Shown in pieces: positions 36,901 to 43,605 of a stretch of DNA of 50,680 nt. The notes under the pieces are model-generated. The model was not told the DNA's origin. It did no database searches and worked only from the letters and a program-made list of their open reading frames with translations. The stretch covers positions 1 through 50,680 of the forward strand of contig JBKJTY010000011.1 of assembly GCA_046590235.1 (NCBI GenBank), written 5' to 3'. Each line of letters opens with the position of its first letter. Position 1 is the stretch's first letter. The DNA is from 2-02-FULL-45-10 sp046590235 (GTDB lineage: Bacteria; Patescibacteriota; Patescibacteriia; Magasanikbacterales; GWA2-37-8). Position numbers and translations under genes: made by a program.

Positions 36901-37012
36901 CGTTATTCAGTTTCAGGAAAAAAACCGCGCAACAATCCTAGTTCCGCTTAAACTGAGAAAAGGTACGGGTGCAGTAGGGGCAGCAACATTGCGCGCGCTT
37001 AATGTGTTGTAA
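33938..37012 (+). CDS. Large secreted protein: beta-propeller-like repeats, Calx-beta, PG-binding domain
   Basis: The 1024-residue protein has an N-terminal signal sequence (about 1-26). Residues about 30-740 contain many repeats of the type IYVGGAFTT, RNRLAAFD.NG, W.P...G.V, resembling the delta-60/DUF5122 propeller repeats. A Calx-beta domain follows at about 751-854 (VAENVGTVTFVYTLNATSTE to TLTISDDD), then a Thr/Ser/Val-rich linker (about 857-941), and a C-terminal peptidoglycan-binding domain 1 (about 947-1024, GDDVLQLQKMLNKLGF and FGPATKKAVIQFQ). It should be exported and held on the cell wall, probably as an adhesin. Its ligand is unknown. The mur ligase gene follows after 4 bp. Confidence 0.87.
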   Translation: MDSYKKSILFSFLIFFFCFQAEDSQAVLNYLTPNNPWTVDGTVSAIKKGPDGTIYVGGAFYSLFNTNSSTHSMALPINTVTNLPGMATYPSLNSSPEMVIPDGNNGWYIGGGNGGALYIQGDPEPRYLIHVLSTGVINPSFNPVITSTVRALALSSTTLYIGGDFRFVNNTARNRLAALDTSGNLLSWNPDVNNGVYDIALDPSGSTTTIYVGGAFTTSSAAVRNRAAAFDANGAVSSWNPNVGSGIVYRILLHPSGATSTIYMSGSFTSVGSSTKSYLASVNNTNGATTTWSPIPNSSVFSGFTMSSTTLYVGGSFTTITNNGVTSNRNRLAAFDLNGNLLDTWVPGKAAGVNYMLYASGTIYMSNGSGTTVNPHSSLVSTTVGPIVGFDEAGEISFNPVATLGYNQTAGRSLAYANNVVYLMGWLRGFYPVGREFIFALDSNRNLKSWYPSLNGSVSTMLVTSNTVYVAGSFTTVTGTNSSGARERLAAFDFDGNLLPWAPRVNGSVNALAINPEGTVIYAGGAFTTTSDSNRQRLAAFDLNGNTLAWDPGASSTVNTIVVGPSGITTSIFVGGSFTKVANTTRNRIAAIDPNGVLIGSWNPAMGSTVNTLEFDQTGSTSSIFVGGSFTTVSSSVARNRAAAIDMNGKATQWNPNITGTVSDIEITTTSVYLVGSITSVSGTARTGFVELDKTSGTIKGYDLNIGGSTSAAVSLITENSFFVGASFFNSYFGYDRKMRGPFGEFELHRAGFVSSASTVAENVGTVTFVYTLNATSTEDISFDYAVSGGTATQGNDFTFSTGTATITAGSLTTSVDLIVTDDVEADPNETIVLTLSNSRGAAITTSTYTLTISDDDVASSGSNNSSNAYSPPLVMSDIAATAPQITVTTTVSTTTTVIMVTTTLASPTTTIIIIPILVDSSHSVATTSNKTINATPLFKRQLMVGTIGDDVLQLQKMLNKLGFTVAKTGAGSPGNETKTFGPATKKAVIQFQEKNRATILVPLKLRKGTGAVGAATLRALNVL

Positions 37013-37016
37013 AAGT

Positions 37017-38315
37017 ATGATAACAATACTCAAAAAACTTTCACACCTTACTCGGGCAGTACTGGCGTATTGGTGGTATGGTCGACCAGCTCAAAAGCTA
37101 GTCGTTGTTGGGGTGACCGGGACTAAAGGGAAGTCTACGACTTCACGTTTGGTTGCTTCTGTCCTTGAAGCAGGTGGCTTCAAGGTTGGTTTGTTGTCGA
37201 CGGTGGAATTTCAAGTGGGAGATAAACGCTGGTTGAATGATAAAAAGATGACAATGTTGGGGCGTGGTCAAATTCAGGGGATGCTCCGCGCTATGGTGGC
37301 GGCTGGTTGTCAGTACGCTGTTGTAGAAACTTCCTCAGAGGGAATTTTGCAGTATCGGCATTATGGCTTAAAGTATGATATCGCCGTGTTTACTAATCTT
37401 GGCAACGAACATTCTGAGCGTCATGGTGGCTTTGAAAACCTTCGTCGTGATAAAGGGAAGTTATTTGCTGCTTTGAACCATAAGCGCAAACAGTTGTTTG
37501 GAAAAAAGATTGCTACCGTAAGTGTGGTGAATGCTGATGATGAACACGCTCCTTTTTATTTAAACTATCCAGCAGATCAGCAATGGATTTTTAGTTTAAA
37601 AAATACATCACTTAAAAAACAAACAAAAAGAATTGATGGAAACATCACTGCCAGCTCAGCTGTGAGTACTTCGTTTATCGCGAACGGCAGACCGTACCAG
37701 CTGAACATCGTAGGCGATTTTAACGTGCCTAACGCACTCGCAGCTATTGCAGTTGGTGCATCACAGGGTATGAGCGCAGACGCAATGGCTAAGGGCCTAC
37801 AGAGCGTTTCACAGGTTGCTGGGCGTATGGAGTTTATCGAAGCGGGACAACCATTCAAAGCTTTGGTTGATTACGCGCACGAACCTATGAGTCTCACTGC
37901 TTTATTTACAACTTTACGCGCACTCATTGGAAAAAATAACAAAGTAATTGCAGTTATTGGTTCTGATGGTGGTGGTCGCGATATCAAGAAACGTTCAACA
38001 ATGGGGGAGATAGCTGGAAGATTAACCGATTATGTTGTCGTCAGCGATGTGAATTGTTTTGATGAAGATCCAGCGCAAATTGCTGAAATGCTTGCCACAG
38101 GCGCTCGCCAAGCTGGTAAAAAAGATGGTGCTGATTTATTTATTGAAATTGACCGTCGCGCCGGTGTACAAAAAGCGATTCGATTAGCTCGTCCAGGAGA
38201 TGTTGTTGTTTTGACTGCTAAGGGTACTGAACCATGCATTGTGGTCGCAGATGGTAAAAAAATTCCATGGAGCGACGCTCACGTGCTTCGTGAAGAATTA
38301 GAAGCTCTCAAATAA
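37017..38315 (+). CDS. murE: MurE-like Mur ligase lacking the N-terminal domain
   Basis: ATP-dependent amino acid ligase of peptidoglycan precursor synthesis. From ATG 37017 the protein has 432 residues, shorter than usual MurE (about 490). The P-loop VGVTGTKGKSTTSRL is at 31-45, the central ETSSEG near 104-109, FTNLGNEHSERHGG (about 125-138), and the ligase C-terminal domain begins near AGRMEFIE and has VDYAHEPMSL. The N-terminal nucleotide-sugar domain is almost missing (about 30 residues). The DNPR motif that recognises diaminopimelate reads SDVNCFDEDP, so the amino acid added may differ. An in-frame ATG at 37002 overlaps the previous gene. Confidence 0.85.
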   Translation: MITILKKLSHLTRAVLAYWWYGRPAQKLVVVGVTGTKGKSTTSRLVASVLEAGGFKVGLLSTVEFQVGDKRWLNDKKMTMLGRGQIQGMLRAMVAAGCQYAVVETSSEGILQYRHYGLKYDIAVFTNLGNEHSERHGGFENLRRDKGKLFAALNHKRKQLFGKKIATVSVVNADDEHAPFYLNYPADQQWIFSLKNTSLKKQTKRIDGNITASSAVSTSFIANGRPYQLNIVGDFNVPNALAAIAVGASQGMSADAMAKGLQSVSQVAGRMEFIEAGQPFKALVDYAHEPMSLTALFTTLRALIGKNNKVIAVIGSDGGGRDIKKRSTMGEIAGRLTDYVVVSDVNCFDEDPAQIAEMLATGARQAGKKDGADLFIEIDRRAGVQKAIRLARPGDVVVLTAKGTEPCIVVADGKKIPWSDAHVLREELEALK

Positions 38316-38316
38316 T

Positions 38317-38955
38317 ATGTCCCTTGAAAAGAAAATGGAGCTAGGAGAAAATGAGCACATCATTACGGTTGTCCGTTCGTTTTTTTTAACACAGTGGTTG
38401 ATAATTGCAGCTTCGGTTGTAGTGTTGTCAGCAACCGCCTTCGGAACATTTTGGTTTATTAGTAAAGGTACGATCGGATACATTGGTATTGTGTGCGGCG
38501 TCCTGATTAGTTTTGGATTATTTATTAAAGGCTGGAACTACAACCGTCAAAGCTTCATTATAATTACAAACGAACGCGTCGTCGATGTTACACGCGAAGG
38601 TACTTTCAAACAAACAGTTTCCGGTGTGCGTTATCACGCTGTTAAAGACGTAGTGGTGGATCGTAGTGGTTTCAGTGCAGCTATTTTTAGTCACGGGACG
38701 CTCACGGTCATCACCGAAGACGACGCCGGCTCAATTGAGCTGGCTCAGGTACGTTACCCGGAACGACTTCAGCGATTAGTGCTTGAACGTAAGGAAATTG
38801 CCCAGGAATCATTTAAAGAACGCCGTTTACCCGACCTCTTTAATTCCTTTTTGCAGGCATTACCAAAGTTTAATGAAATACAGCTTATTTTGCTTGAAAA
38901 GAAGATTCAGGACCGCTTAAAAGTAGTGGATAGAATCGATAGCACACTTTTTTAG
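38317..38955 (+). CDS. Membrane protein with bacterial PH-like domain
   Basis: A 212-residue protein with two hydrophobic helices (about 23-49 and 51-70), followed by a bacterial PH-like (bPH_2, DUF304) domain whose first strands are QSFIIITNERVVDVTREGTF (about 82-101) with HAVKDVVVDRSG and GTLTVITEDDAG following. The C-terminus is helical and charged. Proteins of this type are poorly characterised and are thought to be membrane-associated. It starts 1 bp after the MurE-like gene and is followed by the FtsB-like gene, a division/cell-wall context. Confidence 0.78.
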   Translation: MSLEKKMELGENEHIITVVRSFFLTQWLIIAASVVVLSATAFGTFWFISKGTIGYIGIVCGVLISFGLFIKGWNYNRQSFIIITNERVVDVTREGTFKQTVSGVRYHAVKDVVVDRSGFSAAIFSHGTLTVITEDDAGSIELAQVRYPERLQRLVLERKEIAQESFKERRLPDLFNSFLQALPKFNEIQLILLEKKIQDRLKVVDRIDSTLF

Positions 38956-38979
38956 AAACATGGTATACTAGTCAGTGAT

Positions 38980-39372
38980 ATGGTAGCATCGAAATCTACA
39001 TTTAGAGGTTTTTTCTCATCCCGCTGGTTTATGGGCCTAGCGTTTTTTGTGTTAGTACTGCTTCTTGTGGCATTTACTCGCGCTTATTACCAAAATTTCC
39101 AAATCCAAGAAGAAATTAAGCGTCTCCAAAGTGAGTCGCAAAAGCTCGAAGCACGACGCATTGAAACCCTCGATCTCTTAAATTACGTTAAATCTCCGGC
39201 CTATGTAGAAGAGAAGGCTCGCACTGAGTTGAATATGGTTAAAGAAGGGGAGCATATGGCCATTATCACCAACCAATCCGGTGGAAATCGTAATGGACAG
39301 ACGCGTGACACCATGCTACAATCAGACAGCATTTCTAACCAACTCAAGTGGTGGAAATATTTCTTTCATTAA
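38980..39372 (+). CDS. FtsB/DivIC-like division protein
   Basis: A 130-residue bitopic protein: short cytoplasmic N-terminus, one helix at about 15-35 (WFMGLAFFVLVLLLVAFTRA), then a coiled coil (about 36-62, IQEEIKRLQSESQKLEARR) and the DivIC/FtsB-type NYVKSPAYVEEKARTELNMV block (about 68-87). This is the septum formation initiator family, which bridges FtsL and FtsQ at the division site. The polar C-terminus is longer than in E. coli FtsB. A TATACT -10 lies about 10 bases before the start region. The parvulin gene follows after 9 bp. Confidence 0.85.
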   Translation: MVASKSTFRGFFSSRWFMGLAFFVLVLLLVAFTRAYYQNFQIQEEIKRLQSESQKLEARRIETLDLLNYVKSPAYVEEKARTELNMVKEGEHMAIITNQSGGNRNGQTRDTMLQSDSISNQLKWWKYFFH

Positions 39373-39381
39373 ACAATAGTT

Positions 39382-40431
39382 ATGGATAACATGGAGACAA
39401 AGGGGGAACAAACAGTAGTTACTGATAAAGACGCTTTATTAATGGTTGCAGCCAAGCAGCAAAATGTGAAAATGTTTGCCTTTGCTTTTGGTGGAATGTT
39501 ACTTTTAGCAATTGCATTAGCGCTTGGCGTTGGTGTGTACCGCGTGTATGCTAAAGCAGCGACAGACCCATTCAGCGCAGGTGTTGCTCGAGTACTTCGT
39601 TTGCCAGCAGCTAAAGTAAATGATGAAACATTGCTCTACGCTGATTACGTTAACGATCTTAAAGCAATCTCCACTTTACGTGATTACGACAAGAAAAACG
39701 GTGGTGACGCAGCTACCCTCACTGACGAACAATTATCTGACCAAGTGTTAATTCGCATGGTTAATAATGTTTTGGTAAACGACCAGGCTCGCGAAATGGG
39801 TTTGAAGGTAGAAGATAGCGACATTCAGGAAGTCTATGACCAGTTCAAACAACGCTTTACCACACTTGAAGCAGCGGAACAAGGTTTGATGGATCACTAT
39901 GGTTGGAACCTTGCTCAATACGAAGCTCGTGTTATCCGCCCGTTAATTTTACAAAACAAAATTTCAGAAAAGATTAGTACTGATTTACCAGCTCGTGAAG
40001 CAATCAAAGTGCAAGCACAAAGTGTTCTAGAAGAAATCAAAAAAGGTGGAAACTTTGAAGAGCTTGCAAAAAAGCACGGCCAAGATGGTACAGCTCCATC
40101 AGGTGGCGATCTTGGTGAATTCAAACCAGGCGACATGGTCCCTGAATTTGAAAATGCTGTTAAAGCACTCAAAAAAGGCCAAACAAGCCAGGTATTGGTT
40201 GAAAGCCCATATGGTTACCACATTGTCCGTTTAGATGATTCTCGTACAGAAAAGATTAAGGATGCCGATGGCAAAAACGTAAACCAAACTGTCTACAAGG
40301 CGCACCACATCTTGTTCATGTACCCAAGTATCAACCAGAAATTAGCTGACAGACTCAAACAAACTTCTTTCCGTCTTTACATCAAAGTTCACAACCCATT
40401 AGAAAATCCTTCCGCAATCACAGCTCAATAA
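39382..40431 (+). CDS. Membrane-anchored parvulin-type peptidyl-prolyl isomerase (SurA/PrsA-like)
   Basis: A 349-residue foldase for exported proteins. One helix near 32-53 (FAFGGMLLLAIALALGVGVY) anchors it with the rest outside. A SurA-N-like helical chaperone region with VNDETLLYADY and QVLIRMVNNVLVNDQAREMG precedes a parvulin (PpiC) domain at about 205-290: FEELAKKHGQDGTAPSGGDL and VPEFENAVKALKKGQTS, then PYGYHIVRLD. A further C-terminal stretch contains YKAHHILFMYPS. It probably helps fold the large secreted proteins encoded nearby. Spacing of 9 bp suggests co-transcription with the FtsB-like gene. Confidence 0.9.
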   Translation: MDNMETKGEQTVVTDKDALLMVAAKQQNVKMFAFAFGGMLLLAIALALGVGVYRVYAKAATDPFSAGVARVLRLPAAKVNDETLLYADYVNDLKAISTLRDYDKKNGGDAATLTDEQLSDQVLIRMVNNVLVNDQAREMGLKVEDSDIQEVYDQFKQRFTTLEAAEQGLMDHYGWNLAQYEARVIRPLILQNKISEKISTDLPAREAIKVQAQSVLEEIKKGGNFEELAKKHGQDGTAPSGGDLGEFKPGDMVPEFENAVKALKKGQTSQVLVESPYGYHIVRLDDSRTEKIKDADGKNVNQTVYKAHHILFMYPSINQKLADRLKQTSFRLYIKVHNPLENPSAITAQ

Positions 40432-40459
40432 GAATTATTGGGGCGCCTAGCCCCAGTAT

Positions 40460-40530
40460 GCGGGTGTAGTATAGTGGTAATATGTGACCTTCCCAAGGTT
40501 AAGCTACGAGTTCGATTCTCGTCACCCGCT
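40460..40530 (+). tRNA. tRNA-Gly (anticodon CCC)
   Basis: Acceptor GCGGGTG/CACCCGC, D-arm GTAT/ATAT, anticodon stem TGACC/GGTTA with loop TTCCCAA, T-arm ACGAG-TTCGATT-CTCGT, discriminator T. CCA is not encoded. A small GGGGC/GCCCC hairpin (40440-40454) precedes it. Confidence 0.94.
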
Positions 40531-40541
40531 CACTTTCCAAC

Positions 40542-41108
40542 ATGACAACTAACTATACAATTCTTCCAAAGGAAAGCATTGCTGCTTTTTTAAAAAAGCC
40601 ATCGACGCAGATAATTTTTGTTTCAAATCTTGCCGTTGCGTTGTTGGTAATTTTTTCTAATTGGGGACTTTCAAATATCTTATTAGCCTACTGGCTCGAA
40701 AATTTTGTTTTATTCGGGATAAGCGTGGTGCCATTCATTCGCACTCAAGGAATACGAGATGTGATGAAAGTGGCGGGAACATTTACCATCTTTCAGCTTG
40801 CATTTTTTCTCTGTATTTATCAATTGTTTAAGTTCGCTGATTGGAAGTTGATTGGTATTGGATTGGCTATTTTGACACTGCTGGAGCTTGTCGGCTTTGG
40901 CTATCGCCGTACGGTTAATAGAAAAGATCTAGAGAGTCGTAATGACAGACCGCTTATACATGCCTGGGTACGAATGGTAATACTGTTTGTTGCACTTATT
41001 TTAATAGTAATGTTAGACACAATGCACTCTCCCACTTTTTCTCTTATTATATTTTTTATAATTAAAGTCCCAGTTGATACTTTGGTCGAAGCGATTAGTC
41101 AAAAGTAG
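40542..41108 (+). CDS. DUF6498-like multi-pass membrane protein
   Basis: A 188-residue protein with about five hydrophobic helices (near 19-37, 42-60, 77-95, 105-123 and 145-180). The motif LLAYWLENFVLFG (about 47-59) in the second helix is the mark of the DUF6498 family as I remember it. No catalytic residues are evident. It starts 12 bp after tRNA-Gly and ends at its own terminator, so it may be transcribed with the tRNA. Function unknown. Confidence 0.7.
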   Translation: MTTNYTILPKESIAAFLKKPSTQIIFVSNLAVALLVIFSNWGLSNILLAYWLENFVLFGISVVPFIRTQGIRDVMKVAGTFTIFQLAFFLCIYQLFKFADWKLIGIGLAILTLLELVGFGYRRTVNRKDLESRNDRPLIHAWVRMVILFVALILIVMLDTMHSPTFSLIIFFIIKVPVDTLVEAISQK

Positions 41109-41133
41109 TTCTAACTTCCTCTACTAAGGAGCT

Positions 41134-41162
41134 CAAAGACGCTTTTACAAAGCGTCTTTTTT
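41134..41162 (+). terminator. Terminator after the DUF6498-like gene
   Basis: AAAGACGCTTT and AAAGCGTCTTTTTT form the stem; a TATAAT for the next gene follows at 41167. Confidence 0.9.
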
Positions 41163-41194
41163 GTTCTATAATGACACAATAACTAATAAAATTT

Positions 41195-41680
41195 ATGGCT
41201 ATTAAAAAATATCTCGGCAACTTACATGTTAATTTAGAAAGTAAAAAAACTACCAGCGATCGTCTATCCGATTTTCTAACAGCCTTTTTTGGCACGTCAT
41301 GGTTTCTAATTGTTAACGCTGCTTTTTTTTGTATCTGGATAACGGTAAATTCTGGATTGGTTACGGGTATACCAATGTTTGACCCATTTCCGTATGGGCT
41401 ATTAACCATGATTGTGTCGCTCGAAGCCATTTTCTTAAGTATCATTGTCTTGATAAGCCAAAACCGGGCTGGGAAAAATGCTGATCTCCGCGAAGAGCTT
41501 GATTTACGCATTAACATTAAGACTGAAGAAGAAGTTACCAGAATGATTAACATGCTTGATGAAATTCACGATCATTTGGGATTAGTGCCAGAAGATGATG
41601 AGGAGCTTAGAACAATGAAAAAGAAAACCGATGTACTAAAGATGCGAAATGATTTAGTTACAGAAAAAAAGAGCAGGTAA
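41195..41680 (+). CDS. DUF1003-family membrane protein
   Basis: A 161-residue protein with two hydrophobic helices, about 32-52 (GTSWFLIVNAAFFCIWITVN) and 65-88 (PYGLLTMIVSLEAIFLSIIV), then SQNRAGKNADLREELDLRIN (about 89-108) and an acidic C-terminal helix with HDHLGLVPEDDEELR. The ITVNSG, FDPFPYG..TM..SLEAIFLS and NR.....R...DL..N blocks are the DUF1003 signature. Function of the family is not known. A TATAAT lies about 25 bp upstream. It ends 2 bp before the DM13 gene, so the two are co-transcribed. Confidence 0.88.
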   Translation: MAIKKYLGNLHVNLESKKTTSDRLSDFLTAFFGTSWFLIVNAAFFCIWITVNSGLVTGIPMFDPFPYGLLTMIVSLEAIFLSIIVLISQNRAGKNADLREELDLRINIKTEEEVTRMINMLDEIHDHLGLVPEDDEELRTMKKKTDVLKMRNDLVTEKKSR

Positions 41681-41682
41681 TT

Positions 41683-42192
41683 ATGAAATGGCAAACGCAG
41701 AATAAAATACTTTACGCTATCATTGGAACTGTACTAATTGCATGGTTGCTATTCGGATTTTTTGGTGTGCAAGCATTGTTCGTGAATCGTACGGTTAATG
41801 AGCAAACTCCAGTTGTGAAAGTCATAGACGCGGGTGTTACAACAATTACACCAATTAAAGCTGAAGGTAAGTTTGTAAAAGGGGACAGTACCTACACTAT
41901 TAGCGGCAACGTTTTAGTCGTTGACAGCACTGTATCATTAACAGATTTTGATGTAACTAACGGACCAGATCTATTTGTGTACCTTGTTAGTGCATCTAGT
42001 ACCGATAATCAAACCGTAAAGGACGCCGTTGCATCAGGTGCATTTGTAAATTTAGGTGAGCTCAAGGGGAACCGTGGAAACCAGAATTATGTTTTACCAA
42101 GCGGTGTCGAGTTCAATGATCAATCTGTTATCAGTATCTGGTGTCGCAGATTTTCACGAAATTTTGGTTCGGCATTACTAGAAACACATTAA
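41683..42192 (+). CDS. Membrane-anchored DM13-domain protein
   Basis: A 169-residue protein with an N-terminal helix (about 9-30, ILYAIIGTVLIAWLLFGFFG) and one extracytoplasmic DM13 domain (about 60-165). The domain shows AEGKFVKGDSTYTISGNVLV, DFDVTNGPDLFVYLV, GELKGNRGNQNYVLP and the near-invariant ISIWCRRFSRNFGSALL with its single Cys. DM13 is proposed to be an electron-transfer or redox domain in combination with other domains; here it stands alone. It follows the DUF1003 gene by 2 bp. Confidence 0.88.
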   Translation: MKWQTQNKILYAIIGTVLIAWLLFGFFGVQALFVNRTVNEQTPVVKVIDAGVTTITPIKAEGKFVKGDSTYTISGNVLVVDSTVSLTDFDVTNGPDLFVYLVSASSTDNQTVKDAVASGAFVNLGELKGNRGNQNYVLPSGVEFNDQSVISIWCRRFSRNFGSALLETH

Positions 42193-42273
42193 TTAATTTG
42201 CAGCTACTTTTAATTGGTAACATGGGAGAACGCGTTCCGTCACTTATACTAATCTATCCTAAAGTTTAAGCTT

Positions 42274-42372
42274 ATGAGAAAATTTCTTGTAAAATTCATT
42301 GTTGGCATTCTCGCTAATCTATTAATAAATCGTTTGACGCGTACAAGACCGCGAAAAATAAAATTAGGATAA
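42274..42372 (+). CDS. Possible 32-residue small protein
   Basis: ATG 42274 to TAA 42372 encodes MRKFLVKFIVGILANLLINR followed by a basic tail rich in Arg and Lys. It is an amphipathic or membrane-inserting positively charged peptide with its own -10-like TATACT (about 42246-42251) and a terminator directly downstream, so it is a plausible small gene. No family is recognised and no SD is visible. Confidence 0.45.
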   Translation: MRKFLVKFIVGILANLLINRLTRTRPRKIKLG

Positions 42373-42383
42373 ACGTATCATTG

Positions 42384-42409
42384 AAAAATGGCTATCTAAG
42401 CCATTTTTT
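42384..42409 (+). terminator. Terminator after the 32-residue ORF
   Basis: AAAAATGGCT and AGCCATTTTTT form the stem around ATCTA. Confidence 0.88.
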
Positions 42410-42476
42410 ATTTGCACAACAGCTACTGTAAGAAAGTTTGAAAAGATGCTAAAATAAACATGCTTAACCTTATACA

Positions 42477-43592
42477 ATGAATATGGTAATGAAACAATTG
42501 CGAGTACGATGTTTACAGATAGTAATGGCTTTAATTTTAGTGTTACCCTTGAATGCCGAAGCAGCGCAGATTGGTTTTGTTAAAAGTAATATCTGGGCTT
42601 CAAAGAGCACAGTGCTTGTAGGTGAGAATGTTACTATTTACGCAGTAATTGTTAACAGTGAAACTAATGCTTTGGAAGGTAAAGTAGTTTTTATTAATGA
42701 AAGTAGTGGTGCTGCCGTCGGAAATCCCACTGCCTTTGCGCTCTCGGGTGGCGGAAGTAGTAATGTGATGTCCGCTGTATGGAAAGCACAGTTGGGGTCA
42801 CACCGTTTCAAGGCAAAAATCATTGAAGCCGTTGAGGTTGATCGCACGGGGAAGAGAACTCCGGTTGGCAGCGCTATCCTGAGTGAATTAACAGATACGG
42901 TTACTGTGCAGGTTGATACAGATGGTGATGGAGTTTCAGATGTTGTTGAAGTAAAGAATGGTACAAATCCAAAAAATCCCGACACTGACGGCGATACTGT
43001 TCCGGATGGTCGCGATCCAAACCCAACCAATAAAGACGCAGATAATGATGGTGATCCAGACGGCACTGATCCAAACCCTACTAATCCAAACATCTTTACT
43101 CCGCCAGATACAGATCGTGATGGTAAGCCGGACAGCACAGATTCTGACATGGACAATGATGGTTTATATAATTTCCAAGAAACAGGTAAGGCAACTGGTA
43201 ATAAAAATTCAACAGCTACAACAGTTGATGGTAGTGTCTCCAAACCAACCGACGCACGAAAATATGATACCGATGGTGATGCAGTTGGTGATAAACAGGA
43301 TTATTATCCGCTAGATCCTAAGCGATGGAATAAAGAAGTGGTTGCCGCTGCCTCACTACCTACAGTTACGCCAAGTGAAACGCAAGAAGAGGTTGTGCCT
43401 GAAGCTGGTACAGACGGAGAAGTGTTGGGTGAAAAAATTACACAGCAAAGTTCAGAAAATAAAAGCCTATTTAGCTGGTCAAATTGGTTGATGTGGACGT
43501 TAGGCGGGTTCTGGATAGTTTTATTAGTTGTTTTGGTAATGATGCATCTTAAAAAGAAAGATAATGATGCTCACGGACATTCAAGAGAGTAA
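42477..43592 (+). CDS. Secreted TSP3-repeat protein with C-terminal membrane anchor
   Basis: A 371-residue surface protein. A signal sequence (about 5-30) ends at AEAAQ. Residues about 30-140 form a beta-rich, possibly Ig-like domain (KSTVLVGENVTIYAVIVNS). Residues about 146-275 hold calcium-binding thrombospondin type 3-like repeats (DTDGDGVSD, DTDGDTVPDG, DADNDGDPDG, DTDRDGKPDS). A C-terminal helix at about 335-357 (WLMWTLGGFWIVLLVVLVMM) is followed by a Lys-rich tail, so the protein is anchored with its bulk outside. An ATGC-extended TAAAAT -10 lies at 42446-42455. It probably serves surface display; partner unknown. Confidence 0.85.
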   Translation: MNMVMKQLRVRCLQIVMALILVLPLNAEAAQIGFVKSNIWASKSTVLVGENVTIYAVIVNSETNALEGKVVFINESSGAAVGNPTAFALSGGGSSNVMSAVWKAQLGSHRFKAKIIEAVEVDRTGKRTPVGSAILSELTDTVTVQVDTDGDGVSDVVEVKNGTNPKNPDTDGDTVPDGRDPNPTNKDADNDGDPDGTDPNPTNPNIFTPPDTDRDGKPDSTDSDMDNDGLYNFQETGKATGNKNSTATTVDGSVSKPTDARKYDTDGDAVGDKQDYYPLDPKRWNKEVVAAASLPTVTPSETQEEVVPEAGTDGEVLGEKITQQSSENKSLFSWSNWLMWTLGGFWIVLLVVLVMMHLKKKDNDAHGHSRE

Positions 43593-43605
43593 TTAGTAGT
43601 CTTAT

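Noticed and set aside
42638..43243. 201-codon minus-strand open frame opposite the TSP3 protein
   Set aside because: Low-complexity Ser/Pro/Val shadow of the Asp/Gly/Asn-rich repeats on the plus strand; no start signals.
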